From Corynebacterium nuruki S6-4 (GTDB lineage: Bacteria; Actinomycetota; Actinomycetes; Mycobacteriales; Mycobacteriaceae): a stretch of DNA of 64,000 nt. A program made the translations under genes and the position numbers. The stretch covers positions 496,001 through 560,000 of the forward strand of contig NZ_CP042429.1 of assembly GCF_007970465.1 (NCBI RefSeq), written 5' to 3'. The notes beneath the pieces were generated by a model. It was not told the DNA's origin and did not search any database. It was given only the letters and a program-made list of their open reading frames with translations. Each line of letters begins with the position of its first letter. Position 1 is the first letter of the stretch. Positions 28,009 to 36,165 of the stretch are shown here, one piece after another.

Positions 28009-28033
28009 GGGGGAGTATGTCCGGATGAAAATC

Positions 28034-28060
28034 CACTATGTGATGCGGCATAGCATAGTG
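28034..28060. repeat. Short inverted repeat in an AT-rich patch
   Basis: CACTATG at 28034-28040 is inverted as CATAGTG at 28054-28060. The surrounding 70 bases are unusually AT-rich for this genome. It could be an operator or simply a leftover of acquired DNA; no flanking gene clarifies it. Confidence 0.5.
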
Positions 28061-28144
28061 ACGAATTTCGGCGATATACATCCGCCACCCAGTGGCCCAC
28101 GTGTCTGCGGTAGCTGCAGTGGCTCCAGAGGTTGTAGAGGGTTC

Positions 28145-28207
28145 AGTGGTCCTAGTGGTCCTAGTGGTCCTAGTGGTCCTAGTGGTCCTAGTGGTCACAG
28201 CGGTCAC
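28145..28207 (+). repeat. Seven-copy 9-bp tandem repeat
   Basis: AGTGGTCCT is repeated five times exactly, followed by two varied copies. One frame encodes Gly-Pro-Ser repeats, but there is no supported gene around it. The copy number probably varies between strains. Confidence 0.9.
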
Positions 28208-28262
28208 GGGGCCGCAGTGTCCAGAGCGGCCGATGTGGCTGAAGCGACCCGGAACGACGAGA

Positions 28263-28285
28263 AAATCCTCACCCCCAGGGGAACG
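28263..28285 (+). terminator. Left arm of a terminator hairpin split by the insertion sequence
   Basis: This 23-nt arm (AAATCCTCACCCCC then GGGGAACG) matches the inverse of 29911-29933 at 22 of 23 positions. Without the insertion and one duplicated target the two arms would enclose a 15-nt loop between rel and the convergent isomerase gene. That is the layout of a two-way terminator. Confidence 0.8.
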
Positions 28286-28295
28286 CATCCGGACC
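28281..28295. repeat. Left target-site duplication (15 bp) of the insertion sequence
   Basis: GAACGCATCCGGACC here is identical to 29891-29905 and directly abuts the left inverted end of the element. Confidence 0.93.
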
Positions 28296-28355
28296 TGTGA
28301 TGTCTCAGGACATCGGTAACAAAACCGACTCAAGACATCGGTGACAGTTCATGTC

Positions 28356-29763
28356 TCAGGACTTCGGTGACACTTCACCGCTGTCCCGGGACTTTCCTGT
28401 TTTCCGGGGGCGTCCCTGTGGGACACCGTTGCTGACGTAGTCCGTCCCGGCCGGTGGATGCTCATGGACGACGATGACTACCCCGTCCATGTCCGCGAAC
28501 ACGATGAAATCCGGATCCCACGCCACTCTCACCTCTTTTCCCCGGTACCGGCTTCCCATCAGGAACTTGACCCCACGGAATGAGACGTAGCCCCGGGCGG
28601 TGGCGTGCCTGGTCGTGTATCCGGAATCCTCGATCCTGCGGGCCGGGGTCCTGACCACCGCAGTTGCGTCGCCAGACTCGTCGACCTTCGCGTCACCGAC
28701 CTGCAGTGACTGCTGCAGATGGTCCTGGTATGTCGGGGGTTCGTACCACTGCCCGGCCTGTTGCCCGGGCACGGGTCGGTGCGGTGCCGGCGGATCCGGC
28801 GGGGCAGCCACCGGGGTCGCCTCCCACGCCTGGGCCGGGGTCATCCGGCAGGTCCGACCGTCACTGTCTCGCCTGGTCAGGCCCTGGTGACGACGCTGCG
28901 TGTTGTACCAGACGTCGAACTCGTCGACCAGGGCCTGCATCCCGGCGATACTGTCAGGGTCGGGGCGGGTGTCCAACCAGGTGAACAGGGTCTGGTGGAA
29001 CCGTTCGTTCTTTCCCTGTGTGGTGGGCTTGCCGGGTTTACCGGTGATCATGGTGACCCCCAGCGGAGCCAGGTAGGCCATCAGCCGGGTGGTCCAGCCG
29101 CGTCGGGAACTGTTGAACGACACGCCGTTGTCGGACAGGAACTTCTGCGGGATCCCGTGGGCGTCGATAGCTTTCTTCACGACCGTCAGGGCTCCGGCGG
29201 CGGTTTCGCCGGTGTCGACGTGGCTGGCCAGTGCCAGGCGGGAATGGTCGTCGATGAGCTGGAAGATCGTGCACGTCGTGCCGTTCGCGAGGGGTCGTTC
29301 GGTGCCGTCGATCTGCCACAGGCAATTGGGGGCGGGGTAGACGAACCGTTTGTACGCGGAGCGGGGGTTTCTTCCTCGGTTGCTCGGGGGCTGCACCGGT
29401 GTCACGGAAGATCCTGCCGATCGATGCGACCGACGGTGGGCTCATGCCCATGTCGGCCATCTTGTCGAACACGCTGATCGGGCCGTGGTCTGCGCCGGAT
29501 TCTTCCAGGGCATCACGGACGTTGACGACGTGTTGTTTCACCTCGTCGGTGATCCTCGTGGGGGAAGTGTGTGGTCTGCGGGACTTCGGTTCCAGGACCG
29601 CTGCGGGTCCTTCGGTCGCGGCGATGCGCCGCAGCTTGTAGAAGGTCTTGCGTGACAGGTTGTACTCGTCGCAGAACGCGGTGACCGCGCCGCGGGGGGC
29701 ATTGTCGGGCCACCGGCTGATCACCAACCGGATTCGGGGGTCGATGGGGTCGTTGGATGCCAT
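28356..29763 (-). pseudogene. IS481-family transposase, frameshifted
   Basis: The first frame (from ATG at 29763) encodes an N-terminal helix-turn-helix region (AVTAFCDEYNLSRKTFYKLR) up to EQPRKKP at about 29370. The catalytic rve domain continues in the +1 frame: Asp in WQIDGTE, Asp in FLSDNGVSF, Glu in GKNERFHQTL, and a Mu-type C-terminal segment (RGYVSFRGVKFLMGSRY). The switch point is a run of five C (AAACCCCCGC). With four C the two parts join as RKKP-RSAYKRF, the expected sequence. So it is probably a one-base insertion; a sequencing error or programmed slippage cannot be excluded. The full-length protein would be about 469 residues. Confidence 0.85.
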
Positions 29764-29771
29764 CGGACAAG

Positions 29772-29800
29772 CCAACCCCCGCCGGTGTGGCGGGGGTTGG
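29772..29800 (-). promoter_or_regulatory. Hairpin just upstream of the transposase start
   Basis: CCAACCCCCGCC and GGCGGGGGTTGG form a perfect 12-bp stem with a 5-nt loop, ending 8 bases before the ATG at 29763. In RNA made by read-through from outside, this stem would cover the ribosome-binding region. That resembles the protection used by other insertion sequences against activation by neighbouring transcription. Confidence 0.55.
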
Positions 29801-29890
29801 ATTACTCACCGGAAGTGTCACCACGTGACCCCGGGGAAGTGTTACCGATGTCCTGATCCGGAACTGTTACCGATGTCCTGAGACATGACA

Positions 29891-29905
29891 GAACGCATCC
29901 GGACC
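29891..29905. repeat. Right target-site duplication (15 bp) of the insertion sequence
   Basis: GAACGCATCCGGACC, identical to 28281-28295, abuts the right inverted end. Confidence 0.93.
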
Positions 29906-29910
29906 GGAAA

Positions 29911-29933
29911 CGTTCCCCCGGGGGTGAGGATTT
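29911..29933 (-). terminator. Right arm of the split terminator, downstream of the isomerase gene
   Basis: This is the inverse partner of 28263-28285. It lies 52 bases past the isomerase stop and now lacks its partner, so termination after that gene probably depends on other signals. Confidence 0.7.
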
Positions 29934-29984
29934 CGTGGTGGAGAGGGGATCGAGGCGGAGCAGCGGCGCAGCCGGACGGAACTG

Positions 29985-30800
29985 CTACGCGTCCACCGTG
30001 GCGGACTCGATCTTCACCTCGTTGACCGGGGCACCGTCGCCGCCCTTGTCCTGGTTGGCGTCCTTGTTCTCGTCGATGACCTTGTCCAGGGTGGCCAGAC
30101 CGTCCTCGGAGATGGTGCCGAAGATGGTGTAGCTGTTCTGCAGCTTCGAGTCCCCGTCAACGAGGAAGAACTGCGAACCGTTGGTGTCCGGGCCGGAGTT
30201 GGCCATCGCGAGAGTGCCGCGGGTGTACAGGTTGTCGCCGGCATCGGCGTCGCCCACCGGGAACTCGTCGGGGAAGGAGAAGCCCGGGCCGCCGGAACCC
30301 TGACCGGTCGGGTCACCGCACTGCAGGATCTTCATGCCGTCGGAGACCACCACACGGTGGCAGACCGTGTTGTCGTAGAACTTCTCGCGCACCAGGTGCT
30401 CGATCGCGTTCGCGGCGTCCGGCGCCTTCTTGTGGTCGAGAGTGACCGCAATGTCGCCGGCGCTGGTGTGGAAGGTGACGTTCGTCGTCCCGTCCTGCGG
30501 AATGTTGTCACCGTCGGGCAGGGAGACATCCTTCGCGGCGTCCCCGGTGCCCTTGTACGGGCCGGAGGTCTCGGCGGGGGTGTCCTCGGTGGTCGACCCG
30601 GCGGCGTCCTGCGCGGTCGTGTCCTCGTCATCGCCTCCGCGGGTGGCGGCGAACCACATACCGCCGACGAAGACGACCAGGACCACGAGCGTGGCCAGCG
30701 TGACACCCAGCGGGCGGAGCTTCTCGCGGCGCGCGCGGGACTTCAGCTCCTTGTCGAGGTTCTTCAGTGCCGCATCGCGGCGGGCGGAGTTATCGGACAA
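29985..30800 (-). CDS. Membrane-anchored cyclophilin-type peptidyl-prolyl cis-trans isomerase
   Basis: A 271-residue protein. A charged N-terminus (about 35 residues) leads into one membrane helix (GVTLATLVVLVVFVGGMWFA). A Thr/Asp-rich linker to about residue 90 precedes an extracytoplasmic cyclophilin domain. Its core includes FYDNTVCHRVV, GDPTGQGSGGPGFSFPDEF, LAMANSGPDTNGSQFFL and YTIFGTISEDGL, with the active-site Arg and Phe/Gln positions. The homologue in M. tuberculosis also sits between rel and a metallo-hydrolase. The TTG at 30800 was chosen because GGGAGG stands 9 bases upstream. It is convergent with rel, now separated from it by the insertion sequence. Confidence 0.92.
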   Translation of the reverse strand: MSDNSARRDAALKNLDKELKSRARREKLRPLGVTLATLVVLVVFVGGMWFAATRGGDDEDTTAQDAAGSTTEDTPAETSGPYKGTGDAAKDVSLPDGDNIPQDGTTNVTFHTSAGDIAVTLDHKKAPDAANAIEHLVREKFYDNTVCHRVVVSDGMKILQCGDPTGQGSGGPGFSFPDEFPVGDADAGDNLYTRGTLAMANSGPDTNGSQFFLVDGDSKLQNSYTIFGTISEDGLATLDKVIDENKDANQDKGGDGAPVNEVKIESATVDA

Positions 30801-30858
30801 CGCTCCAGGCCTCCCAGTGTGTTCGGTCAGTTTCCAACGCACCATTGTTCCACACCGG

Positions 30859-30864
30859 TAGTCT
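30859..30864 (+). promoter_or_regulatory. -10 box of the metallo-hydrolase gene
   Basis: TAGTCT ends nine bases before the ATG at 30873, so the mRNA would have almost no leader. Confidence 0.45.
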
Positions 30865-30872
30865 CGGGCGAC

Positions 30873-31547
30873 ATGACCGCACCGAAGGAACTCAACATCG
30901 TCGTCCTGCCGACCGGCCCGTTCGAGACGAACTGCCTCCTCGTCCATGACGGAACCGAAGCCACCGTCGTCGACCCCGGCATGGGTGCGGCGACTCTGGT
31001 CCGTCAGGCCGTCGCCGCCGCCGGGGTGACCGTCACCCAGATCGTGCTCACCCACGGGCACATCGACCATGTCCGTGACCTGCCCGAGGTGCAGCAGGAG
31101 TACGGCGTCCCGTCCTACATGAACCATGACGACCTGCCGTGGATCACCCGCGAGGCCCTGGACTCGATGGGGGAGCTCGGCCGTACCCACGCCACCGGTG
31201 ACATGGCCGTCCCGGAGCAGCCGCGCCCGGTCGCCGACGGCGACACCCTGGACATCGCAGGGGTGGAGTTCACCGCCTTCCACATGCCCGGGCATTCGCC
31301 CGGCTCGGTGATGTACCGGGGCGAGCACGGCGACGGTGCCGTCATCCTCGGCGGCGACGTCCTGTTCCGCCGGGGGATCGGACGCACCGACCTGCCACTG
31401 TCTGACCCGCACGCGATGGTCGCCAGCCTGCAGCGCATCCCGGAGATCTTCGACGACGCAGACACGGTCTTCCCCGGCCACGGTCCCACGACGACCGTGG
31501 GGGAGGAGCGGCGCGAGAACGGGTTCCTGCAGGGGTTGGCAGGCTAG
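30873..31547 (+). CDS. Metallo-beta-lactamase-fold hydrolase (glyoxalase II-like)
   Basis: A 224-residue protein. The metal-binding motif THGHIDH is near residue 66, followed by HMPGHSPGS, GGDVLFRRGIGRTDLP and FPGHGPTTT, which supply the remaining zinc ligands. This subgroup hydrolyses thioesters such as S-lactoyl derivatives; mycothiol conjugates would be the likely substrate type in this organism, but that is inference. It sits divergently from the isomerase gene, in the mycobacterial order. There hisS would follow directly; here two extra genes intervene. Confidence 0.88.
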   Translation: MTAPKELNIVVLPTGPFETNCLLVHDGTEATVVDPGMGAATLVRQAVAAAGVTVTQIVLTHGHIDHVRDLPEVQQEYGVPSYMNHDDLPWITREALDSMGELGRTHATGDMAVPEQPRPVADGDTLDIAGVEFTAFHMPGHSPGSVMYRGEHGDGAVILGGDVLFRRGIGRTDLPLSDPHAMVASLQRIPEIFDDADTVFPGHGPTTTVGEERRENGFLQGLAG

Positions 31548-31585
31548 GCCATCGCATCAGTCTTCACGTTGTCCTGTGGAGCGGC

Positions 31586-31591
31586 TACTGT
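31586..31591 (+). promoter_or_regulatory. -10 box of the unknown two-gene module
   Basis: TACTGT lies 24 bases before the start of the small gene. A weak TTCACG stands 17 bases further upstream. This gives the module its own promoter. Confidence 0.45.
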
Positions 31592-31615
31592 GGGGCGTGA
31601 ACAAGGAGGTGCAGC

Positions 31616-31798
31616 ATGACCGTCGCATTCAACTACGTGACCGACGATGAGCTTCAGCATCGCCGGGACTCGCTCCTGGCGGATGCGGACCTCACATGGG
31701 GGCAGCTCGAGCAACTCGCGGAGGACCGGGACCTGACGGAGGACCAGGAGTACCTGCTCGAGGAGATCAGACGGATCGACTTCCTTCTGGGGAAGTAG
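31616..31798 (+). CDS. Small acidic helical protein, first gene of an unknown pair
   Basis: This 60-residue protein is predicted to be all helical and acidic (TDDELQHRRDSLL, LTWGQLEQLAEDRDLTED, EEIRRIDFLLGK). AAGGAGG lies 6 bases before the ATG, one of the strongest ribosome sites in the window. The stop is six bases before the next start, so the pair is co-expressed. I recall similar small proteins in other actinobacteria paired with a larger partner of the type found here, but I know no function. Size and order resemble an antitoxin preceding a toxin; nothing in the sequence proves this. Confidence 0.75.
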   Translation: MTVAFNYVTDDELQHRRDSLLADADLTWGQLEQLAEDRDLTEDQEYLLEEIRRIDFLLGK

Positions 31799-31803
31799 AC
31801 CAG

Positions 31804-32490
31804 GTGGATGCGGGGGCCATCGAACGATGGTGCGCAGAGTTCGTGGAGGAGACCAGGGCGACACTGTGCGCCGTCCTTCCCGGGGCGCCCCAGCTGATCA
31901 GCGGTATCGACGTCAGCGAAAAGCGCTGCGTCGCCGCATTCGACATGTGCATCGATCTCAGGACACCGGCGGCTGACCGTCTCGCACGCCTGGTGCTGAG
32001 CTACCGGATCGGCACCGACCGGTCAGGCCGGCACATCGCGGTGCACAACTCGTCATTCAAGGTCGGGATTCCGCGTCAGAAGACCCAGGTTCTTCCGGCC
32101 ATCAGATATGAATACGACCGGGAACCCAGACGGTGGGTCTCCGCCCACATCCACGTTCATGCCGAGAACGGAATGCTCACCAGGGTGAGGACTCTGGCGG
32201 GAAAGAAAGCGCCGGACGAGCTCAGGCACATGCACTATCCGGTGGGCGGGGACCGGTTCCGACCCTGCCTCGAAGACTTCCTCTATTTCCTCATCGAGGA
32301 GTGCGGATTCCAGTCGAAGAAGGGGTGGGAGGAGGCGCTGACGGAGCGTCGCGACGTCTACCGGAGAAAACAGGCGCGTTCGGTGATCCGTGACTATCAC
32401 GATGACGCGGCAGAGGTCCTCCGGGCGCTCGGTTACACGGTGACCGGCGCGCCCACGAGTGAACCGAACCCACCGCACCGCGAGTGGTGA
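31804..32490 (+). CDS. Uncharacterised 228-residue protein, partner of the small acidic protein
   Basis: No known domain is recognised. An N-terminal helical part precedes a strand-rich centre with histidine clusters: AHIHVHAENG (about residue 116) and RHMHYPVGGDRFRPCLEDFL (about residue 141). A helical C-terminus follows with charged stretches and ALGYTVT. The paired HxHxH and HMH clusters could bind metal or form a catalytic site, but this is inference. The GTG at 31804 begins six bases after the small gene's stop. Codons are somewhat less GC-rich than in neighbours (ATGAATACGAC, CATATCCG-type stretches), which suggests later arrival. It interrupts the usual metallo-hydrolase-hisS adjacency. 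Confidence 0.72.
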   Translation: MDAGAIERWCAEFVEETRATLCAVLPGAPQLISGIDVSEKRCVAAFDMCIDLRTPAADRLARLVLSYRIGTDRSGRHIAVHNSSFKVGIPRQKTQVLPAIRYEYDREPRRWVSAHIHVHAENGMLTRVRTLAGKKAPDELRHMHYPVGGDRFRPCLEDFLYFLIEECGFQSKKGWEEALTERRDVYRRKQARSVIRDYHDDAAEVLRALGYTVTGAPTSEPNPPHREW

Positions 32491-32519
32491 CCCGTGGGCC
32501 GGTCATGACCTGCAGGGGC

Positions 32520-32525
32520 TACACT
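32520..32525 (+). promoter_or_regulatory. -10 box of hisS, leaderless arrangement
   Basis: TACACT ends seven bases before the GTG at 32533, placing the expected transcription start on or next to the start codon. Confidence 0.5.
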
Positions 32526-32532
32526 GAACCGC

Positions 32533-33819
32533 GTGACTGACGCCCAGAACACCCCGAAGATCCAGCCGTTCCACGCCCCCAAGGGCGTGCCCGACTACGT
32601 GCCGCCGGCCTCCGCCGACTTCCATGCGGTGCGCAGTACCTTCGAGAAGGTCATCCATGACTCGGGCTACGGGCACATCGAACTGCCGGTGTTCGAGGAG
32701 ACCGCCCTGTTCGCCCGCGGGGTGGGGGAATCCACCGACGTCGTCTCCAAGGAGATGTACACCTTCGAGGACCGCGGCGGCCGCTCCGTGACCCTGCGCC
32801 CGGAGGGCACCGCCGGGGTGATGCGCGCGGTCATCGAGCACAACCTCGACCGCGGCCAGCTGCCGGTGAAGCTGACCTACTCCGGCCCGTTCTTCCGCTA
32901 CGAGCGCCCCCAGGCCGGCCGCTACCGCCAGCTGCAGCAGGTCGGCGTGGAGGCTATCGGGGTCGACGACCCGGCCCTCGACGCCGAAGTCGTCGCCCTG
33001 GCGGACCGCTGCTACCGGGCACTGGGCCTGTCGGGCTACCGTCTGGAGCTCACCAGCCTCGGCGACGAGACCTGCCGGCCGCAGTACCGGCAGAAGCTGC
33101 AGGACTTCCTGTTCGCCCTGCCGCTCGACGAGGAGACCCGGAAGCGGGCGGAGATCAACCCGCTGCGCGTCCTCGACGACAAGCGCCCCGAGGTCCAGGA
33201 GATGCTCGCGGACGCCCCGCTGATGCCCGACCACCTGTCGGCCGAGGCCCGCGAGCACTTCGAGACCGTCACCGGCCTGCTCGACGACATGGGTGTGGAG
33301 TACACGCTGAACCCGCGTCTGGTCCGTGGCCTGGACTACTACACGAAGACCTGCTTCGAGTTCGTCCACGACGGCCTCGGCGCCCAGTCCGGCATCGGCG
33401 GCGGCGGACGCTACGACGGCCTCATGGCCCAGCTCGGCGGCCAGGACCTCTCCGGTATCGGCTTCGGGCTCGGCGTGGACCGCACGATCCTCGCCCTGGC
33501 GGCCGAGGGTGTGTCCCCGACGACCGGACGCCGAGTCGACGTCTACGGCGTCCCGATGGGTGTCGAGGCGAAGAAGACCCTCGCGGTCGTCGTCGACCGG
33601 CTGCGGCGGGCCGGGGTGAGCACCGACATGTCCTACGGCGACCGTGGCCTCAAGGGTGCGATGAAGGGCGCGGACCGGGCCGGCGCCCTGTTCGCCCTGG
33701 TCCTCGGGGAGCAGGAGCTCGCCGACGGCACCGTGGTGCTGCGTGACCTGACCACCCGCGAGCAGCACGAGGTCGCGCTGCAGGATGTGGTGGACACGGT
33801 GCGCCGGGCGCTGGCGTAG
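32533..33819 (+). CDS. hisS: Histidyl-tRNA synthetase
   Basis: This 428-residue class II enzyme charges tRNA-His. Motif 1 region [17 protein letters not shown], motif 2 [17 protein letters not shown], the histidine-specific [15 protein letters not shown], and motif 3 GGGGRYDGL with GFGLGVDR are all present. The anticodon-binding domain forms the last 95 residues. Length is normal. The GTG start follows the -10 box directly, so ribosome binding is probably leaderless. Confidence 0.97.
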   Translation: MTDAQNTPKIQPFHAPKGVPDYVPPASADFHAVRSTFEKVIHDSGYGHIELPVFEETALFARGVGESTDVVSKEMYTFEDRGGRSVTLRPEGTAGVMRAVIEHNLDRGQLPVKLTYSGPFFRYERPQAGRYRQLQQVGVEAIGVDDPALDAEVVALADRCYRALGLSGYRLELTSLGDETCRPQYRQKLQDFLFALPLDEETRKRAEINPLRVLDDKRPEVQEMLADAPLMPDHLSAEAREHFETVTGLLDDMGVEYTLNPRLVRGLDYYTKTCFEFVHDGLGAQSGIGGGGRYDGLMAQLGGQDLSGIGFGLGVDRTILALAAEGVSPTTGRRVDVYGVPMGVEAKKTLAVVVDRLRRAGVSTDMSYGDRGLKGAMKGADRAGALFALVLGEQELADGTVVLRDLTTREQHEVALQDVVDTVRRALA

Positions 33820-33924
33820 CGGCGTCCCGCGGGACCGGGCTCAGACCCCGGAGGCTGCAGGATTTGCTGAGCGGGTACGGTGGTCCGCGTACACACGCAT
33901 TCTGAATCGAGAAAGGCTGTGCCG

Positions 33925-36165
33925 GTGGCACACTCAGAAACATCGACGGACGACGGGGATCCCGAACTAACCGGGCCGGACGGGGGGTCCGGGAACGAGG
34001 GCGTCCGCGGGGGGAAGACGAAACACGTCGATTCGCCGGTGAACTGGCCGGTCTTCGGCACCGCCGCAGGCCTCATCATCGCCTTCGTGCTGTGGGCCTG
34101 GCTGGCCCCGCACTCGGCGGACACGGTCATCAACAACGTCAAGGACTGGATCGCGACGAACCTCGGCTGGTTCTACGTCCTGACCGCCGGGGTCGTCGTC
34201 GTCTTCGTCCTCGTCATCGCCTTCCGCCGGACCGGCAACACGAAGATCGGCCCCGACCACTCCCAGCCGAAGTTCGGCCTGTTCACCTGGGGCGCGATGC
34301 TCTTCGCCGCGGGGATCGGCGTGGACCTGATGTTCTTCGGCATCTCCGGGCCGGCGACGAACTACCTCACTCCGCCCGAGGGCGCCGGCATGTCCGACGA
34401 GGCCGCCCGCATGGCGCCGCTGTGGACGATGTTCCACTACGGCATCCCCGGCTGGGCGATGTACGCCCTGATGGGCATGGCCTTCGGCCTGTTCGCCTAC
34501 CGCTATCACATGCCGTTGAGCATCCGCTCGGCCCTCGCCCCGATTTTCGGCCGCCGCATCCACGGCGCCCCGGGGCACGCGGTCGAGATCGCCGCGTCGA
34601 TCGGCACCGCCTTCGGCATCTCCGTCTCCCTCGGCATCGGCGTGGTCTTCATCAACTACGGCCTGTCCGAACTGTTCGGCATTCCGACGAGCACCGGGGT
34701 GCAGATCGCCCTGATCTGCCTGTCGGTGTTCATCACGATCCTGTCCACCGTCTCCGGGGTGGACAAGGGTATCCGGCGGCTGTCGGAGCTCAACGTCTGG
34801 CTGGCCGTGATCCTCATGGTGTGGATCGTGGTGATGGGCAAGACCGCGGACCTGCTGAACTCGCTGGTGCAGAACATCGGCGACTTCGTCTCCCGGTTCC
34901 CCTCGATGATGCTGAACACCTTCTCCTATTCCGAGGGGTCCCCGGACTACCCGGCCCAGGACTGGATGTCGGACTGGACCCTGTTCTTCTGGGCGTGGTG
35001 GATCGCCTGGGCGCCGTTCGTCGGTCTGTTCCTCGCCCGCATCTCCCGGGGCCGGACGGTGCGCCAGTTCGTCGTCGGCGTGCTGGTCATCCCGTTCACC
35101 TTCATCGCCATGTGGATCTCCATCTTCGGCAACGCGGCGCTGAGCTTCTTCCGCGACGGTGACGAGGAGTTCCTGAAGACCGCGGTGGACACCCCCGAGT
35201 CGGGCTTCTTCCTGCTGCTGCAGCAGTACCCGGGGGCGACCTTCGCGGTCGCCCTGGCGGTCGTCACCGGCCTGCTGTTCTACGTCACCTCGGCGGACTC
35301 CGGTTCGCTGGTCATGGCGACGATGACGTCGAAGTCCTCGAAGGACGATTCGGACGGCCCGCCGTGGCTGCGCATCGTGTGGGCGGTGATCACCGGTGCC
35401 CTGACGCTGGTGATGCTGCTCATCGGCGGGGTGTACACCCTGCAGTCCGCGACGGTGCTCATCGGTCTGCCGTTCGCCGTGGTGATGTACCTGATCATGC
35501 TGAGTGTGTGGCGGGTACTCACCGCCGAGCGGCACTCCCTGGAATCCCGGGAGATGTCCCGGGTCGGCGCACTGCTGGACCGGGCCGGGGACACCGGACC
35601 CGCACGGCTGGCCTGGCGGCGTCGCCTGCGCCGCCGGATGAGCTTCCCGAGTGCCGCGGAGACCGAGAAGTACCTGGAGGAGACCGCCGCCCCGGCGATC
35701 GAGGAGGTCGCCGCCGAGCTCAAGGGCCTCGGACTGGACGTGACCTGCCACCGCGGCACCCACCCCGACTACCCGATCAGCTACGTCGACCTCGTCGTCC
35801 AGTTCCCGCACCAGGACGAGTTCAAGTACGAGGCCTACCCGGTGGCCGCACAGGTGCCGAACTTCGCGGTGAACCTCAACGTCGACGAGGACGTGTACTA
35901 CACCCTCGAGATCTTCTCGGCGACCGGCTCCCGCGGCCACGACATCCTCGGGTACACGAAGGATCAGGTCATCGCGGACGTCCTCGACGCCTATGACGCC
36001 CATGTCGAGTACATGGAGTTGGTCGGCGACAAGGGCACCCCGACCGGGGAGGCCCACACCCCGGTGCCGGAGTTCTGGGGCGAGGACGGCGAGGTCACCG
36101 ACGACAACATCACTGATGAAACCACTGACGAAACCACAGCCAAGGAAAGAGAGAACCAGGAATGA
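33925..36165 (+). CDS. betT: BCCT-family choline/betaine transporter with large C-terminal domain
   Basis: A 746-residue secondary transporter with twelve membrane helices (about residues 35-540) and a 200-residue cytoplasmic tail. Family blocks include FGLFTWGAMLFAAGIGVDLMF, MFHYGIPGWAMYALMG and the substrate-site segment WTLFFWAWWIAWAPFVGLFL with its tryptophan cluster. The long tail, with YEAYPVAAQVPNFAVNLN, is typical of BetT, where it senses osmotic strength. The adjacent betB and betA genes make choline the likely substrate. The GTG at 33925 has AAAGG 9 bases upstream; a GTG two codons earlier is too close to that site. The gene overlaps betB by 4 bases. Confidence 0.93.
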   Translation: MAHSETSTDDGDPELTGPDGGSGNEGVRGGKTKHVDSPVNWPVFGTAAGLIIAFVLWAWLAPHSADTVINNVKDWIATNLGWFYVLTAGVVVVFVLVIAFRRTGNTKIGPDHSQPKFGLFTWGAMLFAAGIGVDLMFFGISGPATNYLTPPEGAGMSDEAARMAPLWTMFHYGIPGWAMYALMGMAFGLFAYRYHMPLSIRSALAPIFGRRIHGAPGHAVEIAASIGTAFGISVSLGIGVVFINYGLSELFGIPTSTGVQIALICLSVFITILSTVSGVDKGIRRLSELNVWLAVILMVWIVVMGKTADLLNSLVQNIGDFVSRFPSMMLNTFSYSEGSPDYPAQDWMSDWTLFFWAWWIAWAPFVGLFLARISRGRTVRQFVVGVLVIPFTFIAMWISIFGNAALSFFRDGDEEFLKTAVDTPESGFFLLLQQYPGATFAVALAVVTGLLFYVTSADSGSLVMATMTSKSSKDDSDGPPWLRIVWAVITGALTLVMLLIGGVYTLQSATVLIGLPFAVVMYLIMLSVWRVLTAERHSLESREMSRVGALLDRAGDTGPARLAWRRRLRRRMSFPSAAETEKYLEETAAPAIEEVAAELKGLGLDVTCHRGTHPDYPISYVDLVVQFPHQDEFKYEAYPVAAQVPNFAVNLNVDEDVYYTLEIFSATGSRGHDILGYTKDQVIADVLDAYDAHVEYMELVGDKGTPTGEAHTPVPEFWGEDGEVTDDNITDETTDETTAKERENQE

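Larger units (their letters stand above)
28296..29890 (-). mobile_element. IS481-like insertion sequence, 1,595 bp
   Basis: The ends are 26-bp inverted repeats matching at 25 positions (28296-28321 and 29865-29890). They start with TGT as in the IS481 family. Inside, ATGTCTCAGGAC is followed by ATCGGTAACA. A 15-bp direct repeat flanks the element, within the range known for IS481. Related end-motif copies (ACATCGGTGACA, ACTTCGGTGACA on the left; ACATCGGTAACA and GTGACACTTCC on the right) repeat inward, giving about three sites per end. It carries one transposase gene on the minus strand, broken by a frameshift. Intact ends and duplicated targets show a recent insertion. Confidence 0.9.

Noticed and set aside
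28025..28300. Short reading frame with Gly-Pro-Ser repeats resembling collagen
   Set aside because: It is the translation of a 9-bp tandem repeat, lacks a ribosome site and runs into the insertion-sequence target site. The surrounding codons lack the usual bias.
28356..29775. Two separate transposase genes (orfA/orfB) as in IS3 elements
   Set aside because: The two parts lie in frames offset by +1 at a C run and join perfectly when one base is removed. The IS481 family has a single gene.
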